A DNA stretch of 5,439 bases from Ruminococcaceae bacterium UBA4958 (GCA_002397355.1 DHAI01000062.1:35721-41159), one strand, 5' to 3'. Positions 1 through 5,315 are shown, counted from the stretch's first letter. Program-made: numbers and translations. Notes: generated from the letters alone by a model not told the origin.

Positions 1-34
1 AAAGGGCTGAGAGCGTTTTCGCTCTCAGCCCTTT
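1..34 (-). terminator. Perfect hairpin terminator of the hydrogenase operon
   Basis: Positions 1-15 (AAAGGGCTGAGAGCG) and 20-34 (CGCTCTCAGCCCTTT) are perfect reverse complements around a 4-base loop, giving a 15-bp stem that starts 57 bases past the hydrogenase stop codon. In minus-strand RNA the stem ends in CCCUUU. Any longer U-tract would lie outside the window. The A3/T3 ends are symmetric, so it could also stop a plus-strand transcript entering from the left. Nothing else is visible between it and the stop codon apart from GC-rich palindromic scraps near 81-90. Confidence 0.85.
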
Positions 35-91
35 CCGTTCCCTCCACACCGGAAAACCCCTTTCCCGGCAAAACAAATCCGGCGGCCGCCC

Positions 92-1837
92 TCACGTTCG
101 GCCGTAGACGTCCAGAGGCATCCGCCACGCCTCGTGGTCGGTGTGCAGCAGCTGGTGCGCCCGATGGGAAAGCGGACGCTGCAGGTAATTCCGGTAGCAG
201 CTGACGACGGCGGGGTTCTCGTGCGAGAAGCGGAGGTGATTGACTCGATCCAGGCCGTAAAGCACCCGTCCGCGCTCGCCCGCAAGCTCCTGCCTGTCGT
301 GGATCGGCTGGCCGCCCCCGCCGACGCAGCCGCCGGGGCACGCCATAACCTCCACGAAATCGTAGCGCACCTCACCCGCGCGCAGCGCCTCGATGAGGCG
401 GCGCGTGTTGCCGAGGCCGCTGACCACGGCCACATGGAGCGTCGTCCCCGCGATGTCGTAGGACGCCTCCTTCCAGCCGCGCAGCCCACGCACGTCGCGG
501 AACGCGTCCGGATCCGGGTTTTCTCCCGTCACAAAGTAGTACGCCGTGCGGAGCGCCGCCTCCATCACGCCGCCGGTCGCGCCGAAAATCGCCCCCGCGC
601 CGGAGCCGACGCCGAGCGGCTCGTCGAAGTCCTCTTCCGGCAGATCTTCCACGATGATGTGCTCCGCGCGGATCATGCGGTCGATCTCGCGCGTAGTGAG
701 GACCACGTCGACGTCCTTGCCCGCCTCGGCGCCGTTGATGTTCGGGATGTCGCACTCGTGCTTCTTCGCCAGGCACGGCATGATGGAGACGCAGCAGATG
801 CGGTTCGGATCGACGCCGAGCAGATCCGCGTAATAGCTCTTCGCGATGGCGCCGAACATGGCCTGCGGCGACTTCGCCGTGGAGAGCTGGCAGACCATGT
901 CCGGGTACTGCGACTTCAGAAACCGCACCCAGCCCGGGCAGCAGGAAGTGAACATCGGGAATTTCCCGCGCTCCCTGTTCCTGAGCTTTTCCAGGAACTC
1001 GCTGGCCTCCTCCATGATGGTGAGGTCCGCGCTGAAATCGGTGTCGAAGACGTACCGGAATCCTATACGCCGCAGAGCCGCCACAAGGCGGCGGACCGTG
1101 GCGAACCCGGGCTTCAGGCCGAACGCCTCGCCCCACGCCGCGCGGATGGACGGCGCGATCTGCACCACGGTGATTTTCTCCGGGTCCGCGAGGGCCTCGA
1201 AGACTTTGGCGGTGTCGTCGCGTTCATGCAGCGCGTTGACCGGGCAGTGCGTGATGCACTGCCCGCAGAGCGAGCAGGCCGACTGCTCGATGCGGATATT
1301 TCCCGCAACGTCCACGCGCGTGTGGGAGCCGGTATTCGCGACGTCCCAGATATTCAGGCCCTGGATCTTGTCGCAGACCTGGATGCAGCGCATGCACTTG
1401 ACGCATTTCGCGTTGTCGCGCACCAGCGGGAAATCCTTTGTCCATGTGCCGGACGGGATGTCGATGTGGAACGGCGTCTCCGCCAGGCCGAGATCGTTCG
1501 CGATCCTCTGCAGCCCGCAGTTTCCGCTGCGGGTGCAGACGGCGCACCGGCAGTCGTGCTGCGAAAGGAGAAGCTGCACGTTCGTGCGGCGGGCGTCGCG
1601 CGCCTTCGGGCTGTTGGTCAGGATCTCCATGCCCTCCCGCACCGTGTTGTTGCAGGCGGGGATCAGCCGTTCGGTGCCCTTCACCTCCACGCAGCACAGA
1701 CGGCAGGCGCCGATCTCGTTCAGGCCCTCCTGGTAGCAGAGCGTGGGGATGCGGACGCCGTTCGCCGCGGCGGCCTCCAGGATGGTGATCCCCTCCTTTG
1801 CGGCCACTTTTTTTCCGTCGATCGTCAGGTTCACCAT
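92..1837 (-). CDS. hydA: [FeFe] hydrogenase, group A, M3-type (CpI-like), operon partner of an NAD(P)H oxidoreductase
   Basis: This 581-aa cytoplasmic enzyme catalyses reversible H2 formation from protons and electrons. The N-terminus is a [2Fe-2S] ferredoxin domain (C34, C45, C48, C62). A His-ligated [4Fe-4S] site follows (H94, C98, C101, C107), then two [4Fe-4S] clusters of bacterial ferredoxin type (C145/148/151/155 and C188/191/194/198). The H-cluster domain shows all three signatures: TSCCPGW at 297-303 (C299 proton-relay Cys, C300 ligand), MPCLAKKHE at 353-361 (C355, K358, E361) and MACPGGCVGGGGQP at 498-511 (C500, C504). The numbering nearly matches C. pasteurianum CpI. The C-terminal HQLLHTDH motif is typical and is followed by a short tail. 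The ATG at 1837 is preferred because the ferredoxin domain begins there, GGGAGG lies 12 bases upstream, and the longer open frame adds 55 low-complexity residues that overlap the upstream gene. Cluster composition and partner suggest the glutamate-synthase-linked (A2-like) subgroup. The subgroup and the NADH/NADPH preference are inferences. No maturase genes (hydE, hydF, hydG) are in the window. Confidence 0.96.
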   Translation of the reverse strand: MVNLTIDGKKVAAKEGITILEAAAANGVRIPTLCYQEGLNEIGACRLCCVEVKGTERLIPACNNTVREGMEILTNSPKARDARRTNVQLLLSQHDCRCAVCTRSGNCGLQRIANDLGLAETPFHIDIPSGTWTKDFPLVRDNAKCVKCMRCIQVCDKIQGLNIWDVANTGSHTRVDVAGNIRIEQSACSLCGQCITHCPVNALHERDDTAKVFEALADPEKITVVQIAPSIRAAWGEAFGLKPGFATVRRLVAALRRIGFRYVFDTDFSADLTIMEEASEFLEKLRNRERGKFPMFTSCCPGWVRFLKSQYPDMVCQLSTAKSPQAMFGAIAKSYYADLLGVDPNRICCVSIMPCLAKKHECDIPNINGAEAGKDVDVVLTTREIDRMIRAEHIIVEDLPEEDFDEPLGVGSGAGAIFGATGGVMEAALRTAYYFVTGENPDPDAFRDVRGLRGWKEASYDIAGTTLHVAVVSGLGNTRRLIEALRAGEVRYDFVEVMACPGGCVGGGGQPIHDRQELAGERGRVLYGLDRVNHLRFSHENPAVVSCYRNYLQRPLSHRAHQLLHTDHEAWRMPLDVYGRT

Positions 1838-3666
1838 TTTCTCGTCCGCCCTCCCTTGAATACTCCGTAGCCGAAGTGGTCGCACCGCAGGCATCTGCGG
1901 GATTCCTGCCGCGCCTCCTCGTCCGTCATGCCCTGCTCGATCTGGCTGAAATCGCGCACGCGGTCCGCCGCGCTGCGATTGCGCAGGTTCACCCTGCCGC
2001 ACGCCGCGCGGTCGTATGTACCCGGTTCCGGGATGGCGACGTCGGTGCCGATGACGTGGTGATACCCGAGGTAGTTGTCGATGTTGGCGGCGGCCACCTT
2101 GCCGGCCGCGATCGCGCGGATTGCCGTGGCCGGCCCGAAAACGCAGTCCCCGCCGGCGAATACGCCGGGGACGTCCTTGATCCCGCTCCAGTTCAGCGCC
2201 TCGATGGCGCCGCGCTTCACGGGGATGCCGTACTTCTCGAAGCTGCGCGTCTCGATGCCCTGGCCGATCGCGACCACGATCACGTCGCAGGGAACGACGA
2301 GATCCTCCTGCGCGGCATTGCGCGGCGCCGGGCGGCCGCGGCTGACCGGCCCGATGATCTGGCGCTTCAGGCGCAGCGCCTTCACGCGGCCGCCCTCGTC
2401 CTTTTCCACCGCAAAGGGCGCCGCAAGGTCCAGGATCTCGCAGCCCTCCTCCGCGGCGCCGTTGACCTCCTCCACCTGCGCCACCATGTCCACGCGGCGG
2501 CGGCGGTAGGCGATGGTGACCTTCTCCGCGTGCAGGCGGACGCTGCTGCGCGCCACGTCCATGGCGACGTTGCCGCCGCCGATGACCACGACGTTCTTCC
2601 CCGTGAAATCCGGCGTCTCGCCGTCGCCGATCCCGCGCAGCATCTCCACGGCGGAGATCACGCCTTCGGCGTCCTCCCCCTCGATGCCGATTTTCTTGTC
2701 GTTGTGCGCGCCGATCGCGATATACAGCGCGTCGTACCGGCTGCGCAGCTCCGAAAAAGACGGATCTTCCCCGACCGAAACGTTTTGCTTCACATGGATG
2801 CCGCCCGCCGAAAGCATGGAGGCGATCTCGCCGTCCAGCGCTTCGCGCGGCAGGCGGTAACTGGGGATGCCGTAGCGCAGCATGCCGCCGAGCTGCCTGC
2901 GCTGCTCGTAAATCGTCACATCATGGCCCATCAGCGCAAGGTAGTAAGCCGCCGAAAGGCCGGAGGGACCGCCGCCGATAATGCCGACGCGCTTTCCGGT
3001 TGCCGGCGCGGCTTTCGGCACGGGGACCTCGCCGGCGTGCTCGGCCGCGTAGCGCTTCAGCCCGCGGATGTTGATGGAGCTGTCGATCATGTTGCGGCGG
3101 CAGCGGGCCTCGCACGGGTGCTCGCAGATCAGGCCGCAGACGACCGGCATCGGGTTGTCTTTTCGGATCAGGCGCACGGCGTCGGCGTACCGTCCCTCCG
3201 CCACAAGCGCCACATAGCCGGGGATGTCCACGCCGGCCGGGCAGAGCGCCACGCACGGCACCGGCTGGCTGATCTCGCTCGTGCAGCGGCCGCGCTCCAC
3301 ATGCTCCACAAAGTCGTCGCGGTAGCCGCGCAGCGCCTTCAGCACCATGCCGGCGGCCTCGTAGCCGATGGCGCAGTCCGCCGTCAGATAAACGCTCCGG
3401 GCCGTTTTCTCGATGAGGCCGATCGTCTCCATCGTCGCGCGGCCGTCCAGCACGTCGTCGATCAGCTTTTCAAGCTGGCCGAGACCGATGCGGCACGGCA
3501 CGCACTTTCCGCACGTCTGCGCGTGGCACAGCTTCAGAAACGAAGCCGCCATATCCACGGGGCACAGCCCCGGCGGGCTTGCGACGATGCGGCGCTCAAG
3601 GTCCTTGTAAAGCTCCTCCACCGTGGCCTGCGCCCTGTTTTGAGTGATGATGCTCAATCTGCTCAT
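1831..3666 (-). CDS. NuoF-type Fe-S domain fused to GltD/NfnB-like FAD-NAD(P)H oxidoreductase, electron-transfer subunit of the hydrogenase
   Basis: This 611-aa protein probably moves electrons between NAD(P)H and the hydrogenase. Residues ~35-125 match the iron-sulfur end of NuoF/HydB (TCGKCVPCRIG at 51-61 and C98 as the fourth ligand), but the NuoF flavin/NADH fold itself is absent. Residues ~128-200 are the cysteine-rich GltD/NfnB linker (C128, C138, C142, then C177/181/185/189). The FAD site is VGIIGGGPSGLSAA at 227-240. A second Rossmann motif, VVVIGGGNVAMD (359-370), is followed by YRRRR (387-391); arginines there usually bind the 2'-phosphate of NADPH. GGDCVFGPATAIRAIAAGK (505-523) is the C-terminal FAD motif. 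A CLRC pair (592-595) lies near the end. The start ATG has AGGAGG 4 bases upstream, and an in-frame stop lies just before it. This is not a true glutamate synthase small subunit: no gltA is adjacent, and the partner is a hydrogenase. Coenzyme choice and any flavin-based electron bifurcation cannot be read from sequence. Confidence 0.92.
   Translation of the reverse strand: MSRLSIITQNRAQATVEELYKDLERRIVASPPGLCPVDMAASFLKLCHAQTCGKCVPCRIGLGQLEKLIDDVLDGRATMETIGLIEKTARSVYLTADCAIGYEAAGMVLKALRGYRDDFVEHVERGRCTSEISQPVPCVALCPAGVDIPGYVALVAEGRYADAVRLIRKDNPMPVVCGLICEHPCEARCRRNMIDSSINIRGLKRYAAEHAGEVPVPKAAPATGKRVGIIGGGPSGLSAAYYLALMGHDVTIYEQRRQLGGMLRYGIPSYRLPREALDGEIASMLSAGGIHVKQNVSVGEDPSFSELRSRYDALYIAIGAHNDKKIGIEGEDAEGVISAVEMLRGIGDGETPDFTGKNVVVIGGGNVAMDVARSSVRLHAEKVTIAYRRRRVDMVAQVEEVNGAAEEGCEILDLAAPFAVEKDEGGRVKALRLKRQIIGPVSRGRPAPRNAAQEDLVVPCDVIVVAIGQGIETRSFEKYGIPVKRGAIEALNWSGIKDVPGVFAGGDCVFGPATAIRAIAAGKVAAANIDNYLGYHHVIGTDVAIPEPGTYDRAACGRVNLRNRSAADRVRDFSQIEQGMTDEEARQESRRCLRCDHFGYGVFKGGRTRKW
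1849..1857 (-). promoter_or_regulatory. Ribosome binding site of the hydrogenase, inside the upstream gene
   Basis: On the minus strand this reads AAGGGAGGG. Its GGGAGG core lies 12 bases before the ATG at 1837, within the last codons of the flavoprotein gene. The upstream stop and the downstream start overlap (ATGGTGA). Together these decide the hydrogenase start and point to translational coupling of the two subunits. Confidence 0.65.
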
Positions 3667-3670
3667 GTTG

Positions 3671-3676
3671 CCTCCT
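3671..3676 (-). promoter_or_regulatory. Ribosome binding site of the flavoprotein gene
   Basis: The minus strand reads AGGAGG with only 4 bases (CAAC) before the ATG at 3666. The match to the anti-Shine-Dalgarno is perfect, though the spacing is a little short. It fixes the operon start. Confidence 0.8.
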
Positions 3677-3688
3677 GTATTTTTCTAT

Positions 3689-3707
3689 CCCGGTTGAAAG
3701 TTCCGGG
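3689..3707 (-). other. Small leader hairpin ahead of the hydrogenase operon
   Basis: CCCGG (3689-3693) and CCGGG (3703-3707) pair around a 9-base loop, giving a 5-bp GC stem 12 bases before the AGGAGG. In the mRNA it would lie in the 5' leader and could affect message stability or ribosome access. It is short and may be chance. On the plus strand it is followed by TTTTTT at 3712-3717, but no plus-strand gene needs a terminator there. Confidence 0.3.
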
Positions 3708-3722
3708 CATGTTTTTTAGCCG

Positions 3723-3752
3723 ACAATAGTTCTTCCGATTTTCGACACACAA
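3723..3752 (-). promoter_or_regulatory. Weak candidate promoter of the hydrogenase operon
   Basis: Read on the minus strand, TTGTGT (3752-3747) and TATTGT (3728-3723) are separated by 18 bases and would start RNA near 3716, giving a leader of about 50 bases. Both boxes match consensus only partly. A better -35 (TTGACT, 3772-3767) has no acceptable -10 at normal spacing. The operon may need an activator, or the real promoter may have been missed. Confidence 0.25.
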
Positions 3753-3847
3753 ATATACTTTAACAGAGTCAACCCGATTTTACAATTCCTTTTGAAAGAA
3801 ACTCCGATAAAATCAATATGACTCTCATGAAAATATTTGTATATCAT

Positions 3848-3884
3848 CATGGATAAGCTGCTACGCGACGCTGAAAAATCCATG
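3848..3884. repeat. 7-bp inverted repeat CATGGAT / ATCCATG
   Basis: CATGGAT at 3848-3854 is repeated in inverted orientation as ATCCATG at 3878-3884, with 23 bases between. The arms also contain the first and the twelfth (Met) codons of the 29-codon frame described at 3849. It could be a protein-binding site in the divergent region or coincidence. Confidence 0.3.
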
Positions 3885-3938
3885 GCGCCGCTCAGCGCTG
3901 AAGAAAAGTCAATATATAGGTATGATATTGATTTTTAG
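3849..3938 (+). CDS. Possible 29-aa small ORF (unsupported function)
   Basis: An ATG at 3849 opens a frame of 29 codons ending at TAG 3936-3938. The peptide begins MDKLLRDAEKSMAPLSAEEK and is charged and helix-prone. Its first 20 codons are visibly richer in G/C than the flanks, as in a real gene. Against it, there is no Shine-Dalgarno sequence before the ATG, and its last codons overlap the -35 box of the next gene. It could be a small protein, a relic of a decayed gene, or chance. I do not recognise it. Confidence 0.15.
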   Translation: MDKLLRDAEKSMAPLSAEEKSIYRYDIDF

Positions 3939-3956
3939 TACAACATAGTGTATAAT
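3928..3956 (+). promoter_or_regulatory. Strong vegetative-sigma promoter of the NrdD-like small gene
   Basis: TTGATT (3928-3933) and a perfect TATAAT (3951-3956) are separated by the ideal 17 bases. Transcription should start near 3963, leaving a leader of only about 17 bases that already contains the AGGGGG ribosome binding site (3966-3971). The same box pair and spacing drive the tRNA gene at the end of the window, so high constitutive expression is likely. Confidence 0.85.
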
Positions 3957-3979
3957 AAAAGAAAAAGGGGGTGTGTCCT

Positions 3980-4258
3980 ATGGATGAAAAGATCACCATT
4001 ACCGGCGGATCCATGGACCGCAGGGAAATCGGCAATTATGTCGAACATATCCACAGCGAGTATCCAAACCGCAAAATCAAATCGCTGCAGATCGAGCCGG
4101 ACGGAGACTACGTCAACCTGACCTACGAACTGGAGCCTGTTCCGTTCGAGCGTATCCGCCGGATCACGGGCTATCTCGTCGGCACGATGGACCGCTGGAA
4201 CAACGCCAAAAAGGCGGAAGAGCGCGACCGCGTAAAGCATTCGGTTCCCGGCATATGA
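3980..4258 (+). CDS. Small NrdD-like protein carrying the anaerobic ribonucleotide reductase C-terminal (glycyl-radical-type) motif
   Basis: This 92-aa soluble protein has no cysteines, signal peptide or membrane segment. Residues 1-55 contain a predicted helix (MDRREIGNYVEHIHSEYP, 12-29) and a beta-like stretch (IKSLQIEPDGDYVNLTYEL, 33-51). Residues 59-87 run IRRITGYLVGT, then DRWNNAKKAEERDRVKH. This resembles the C-terminal tail of anaerobic ribonucleoside-triphosphate reductase (NrdD), where RxxGYL carries the glycyl-radical Gly and N-x-G-K, E and RxKH follow; here the equivalent is G64. Full NrdD is about 600-700 aa and has a Cys4 zinc site just before the tail. Both the catalytic barrel and the zinc site are missing here, so this is not a reductase. 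Short clostridial proteins of this kind are often labelled anaerobic ribonucleoside-triphosphate reductase by motif alone. The ATG at 3980 is chosen over GTG 3971 because AGGGGG (3966-3971) lies 8 bases upstream. Its own promoter and terminator make it monocistronic. The gene call is firm, the function unknown. Confidence 0.88.
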   Translation: MDEKITITGGSMDRREIGNYVEHIHSEYPNRKIKSLQIEPDGDYVNLTYELEPVPFERIRRITGYLVGTMDRWNNAKKAEERDRVKHSVPGI

Positions 4259-4276
4259 GCCGCCGGCCGAAAGTCG

Positions 4277-4307
4277 AGAAGGAACGTCCGCGGGCGTTCC
4301 TTCTTCT
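4277..4307 (+). terminator. Hairpin terminator after the NrdD-like gene
   Basis: AGAAGGAACG (4277-4286) pairs perfectly with CGTTCCTTCT (4295-4304) around an 8-base loop, 18 bases past the stop codon. A short pyrimidine tail (TCT) follows rather than a clean T-run, so termination may be partial. It separates this gene from the sirtuin, which has its own promoter. Confidence 0.7.
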
Positions 4308-4339
4308 ATACAGAATTTTCGGCAAAGGGATCGCTCACC

Positions 4340-4368
4340 TTGCATTTTCCGCCGGATGCGGATAAGAT
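4340..4368 (+). promoter_or_regulatory. Promoter of the Sir2 gene, with a small palindrome filling its spacer
   Basis: TTGCAT (4340-4345) and TAAGAT (4363-4368) are spaced by 17 bases and would start RNA near 4375, about 38 bases before the GTG start. The spacer contains TCCGC (4348-4352) and GCGGA (4358-4362), an inverted repeat with a 5-base gap that could be a small operator or chance. The -10 box matches consensus at 4 of 6 positions, weaker than the promoter at 3928. Confidence 0.6.
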
Positions 4369-4412
4369 GGAAGAAAGTCATCAAATAAAATCGTCTGCGG
4401 GAGGTATGCGCA

Positions 4413-5135
4413 GTGACGGATTTGGAATGTCTTCAGCAAATGGTGGACGGCAGCAGCAAGATCGTATTTTTCGGCGGGGCCGGCGTCTCGACGGAAAGCG
4501 GGATTCCCGACTTCCGAAGCGAGGACGGACTCTACCGCCAGAAATATCGTTACCCGCCGGAAACGATGCTGAGCCATACCTTTTTTGAGGAGCACCCCGC
4601 GGAATTTTTCGATTTCTACCGCGATAAAATGCTTTGCCCGGGCGCACAGCCGAACGCCGCGCACAAAAAGCTGGCCGAGCTGGAGCGCGCGGGGAAACTG
4701 GCCGCAGTCGTCACGCAGAACATCGACGGGCTCCACCAGAAGGCCGGCAGCAAAAACGTCTTCGAGCTGCACGGCTCCGTTCTGCGCAACCACTGCACAC
4801 GGTGCGGAAAATTTTATCCGCTCGAATTTATTCGGGGCAGCGAGGGAATCCCCCGCTGCTCGTGCGGCGGCGTGGTAAAGCCGGACGTGGTCCTCTACGA
4901 GGAAAGCTTGGACCGGCGGACGCTGGAAGGCGCCGTGCGGGCCATAACGGACGCCGATATGCTGATCGTGGGCGGAACTTCGCTCGTGGTATATCCGGCG
5001 GCCGGCCTTGTCGATTTTTACCGCGGCACGCGCCTCGTGCTGATCAACCGCTCCCCCACCCCGCTGGATCGGCGGGCCGACCTTGTGATTTCCGGAAAAA
5101 TCGGCGAAACCCTCGCAAAGATCCAAGTGCGCTGA
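4413..5135 (+). CDS. cobB: NAD-dependent protein deacetylase, Sir2 family (sirtuin)
   Basis: This 240-aa cytoplasmic enzyme removes acyl groups from lysine side chains using NAD+, releasing nicotinamide and O-acyl-ADP-ribose. The NAD pocket is GAGVSTESGIPDFRS (22-36) and TQNIDGLHQKAG (101-112). The catalytic His is H120 (ELHGSV). Zinc ligands are C128, C131, C149 and C151. GGTSLVVYPAAGLV (187-200) and INRSPT (211-216) close the Rossmann fold. The length is normal for a bacterial sirtuin, and the sequence resembles Sir2 of Thermotoga (class U). The Tyr-x-x-Arg pair that E. coli CobB and SIRT5 use for succinyl/malonyl groups is not present where expected (F67 and Y69 before PNAAH), so plain deacetylation is more likely. 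The GTG start at 4413 is supported by GGGAGG at 4399-4404 (8-base spacing); the nearer ATG at 4406 is out of frame. It is a single-gene unit with its own promoter. Targets cannot be inferred from the neighbours. Confidence 0.96.
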   Translation: MTDLECLQQMVDGSSKIVFFGGAGVSTESGIPDFRSEDGLYRQKYRYPPETMLSHTFFEEHPAEFFDFYRDKMLCPGAQPNAAHKKLAELERAGKLAAVVTQNIDGLHQKAGSKNVFELHGSVLRNHCTRCGKFYPLEFIRGSEGIPRCSCGGVVKPDVVLYEESLDRRTLEGAVRAITDADMLIVGGTSLVVYPAAGLVDFYRGTRLVLINRSPTPLDRRADLVISGKIGETLAKIQVR

Positions 5136-5191
5136 CGTGTCGTCCAACGGTCTCCGCAACAAACAAGGCGGCATGCGGATCAAGTACTGAT

Positions 5192-5208
5192 AATTCATAA
5201 AATGAATT
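5192..5208. repeat. AT-rich inverted repeat AATTCAT-aaa-ATGAATT
   Basis: Two perfect 7-base arms (5192-5198 and 5202-5208) flank a 3-base gap, 57 bases after the sirtuin stop. It is too AT-rich and lacks the T-tract needed for an intrinsic terminator. It may be an mRNA 3'-end stem or a protein-binding site. Confidence 0.35.
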
Positions 5209-5233
5209 GGGAACGGCTTTTTCGCCCACCCAC

Positions 5234-5260
5234 AGGCGGTTGATTCTACCGGACCTTTTT
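5234..5260 (+). terminator. Possible weak terminator after the Sir2 gene
   Basis: AGGCGGT (5234-5240) can pair with ACCG (5248-5251) and CCT (5254-5256) across a 2-base bulge, and is followed directly by TTTT (5257-5260). The position, between the sirtuin and the tRNA promoter, is right for a terminator, but the stem is short and imperfect. An alternative stem, CAGGCGGTTG (5233-5242) with CAACGCCTG (5261-5269) and one bulged G, uses the same left arm. The rest of 5136-5315 shows no gene. Confidence 0.35.
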
Positions 5261-5315
5261 CAACGCCTGCAGAAAACTGCTATAACAAAAAGTTCCTCAT
5301 TTCGCCATTTTAATC

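Larger units (their letters stand above)
3667..3979. other. AT-rich divergent intergenic region
   Basis: These 313 bases separate the minus-strand hydrogenase operon from the plus-strand NrdD-like gene. From the left it holds the operon's ribosome binding site, a small leader hairpin (3689-3707), a weak minus-strand promoter candidate (3723-3752) and an AT-rich stretch (about 3730-3847). It then has a more GC-rich block with an open 29-codon frame and an inverted repeat (3848-3938), and the strong plus-strand promoter (3928-3956). No RNA gene or known riboswitch was recognised. Confidence 0.7.

Noticed and set aside
1838..2002. 55-residue N-terminal extension of the hydrogenase
   Set aside because: The frame is open, but it overlaps the conserved C-terminus of the flavoprotein. 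The translation is low complexity, and the ferredoxin domain with its own ribosome binding site starts at 1837.
1831..3666. Annotation as glutamate synthase small subunit (gltD)
   Set aside because: The FAD/NADPH modules are GltD-like, but an added NuoF iron-sulfur domain, the overlap with a hydrogenase gene and the absence of a large glutamate synthase subunit all point to a hydrogenase partner.
134..3729. Very long open frames (578 and 643 codons) on the plus strand opposite the hydrogenase operon
   Set aside because: They lie antisense to two confidently identified enzymes, have low-complexity Arg/Ala/His-rich translations with no recognisable domain, and arise from the GC-rich codon use of the real genes.
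3971..3979. GTG start three codons before the NrdD-like gene's ATG
   Set aside because: The GTG begins on the last G of the AGGGGG ribosome binding site itself, leaving no spacing. The ATG at 3980 has ideal 8-base spacing.
4335..5198. 287-codon minus-strand frame opposite the sirtuin
   Set aside because: It is antisense to a clear Sir2 gene with all catalytic motifs and shows no domain of its own.
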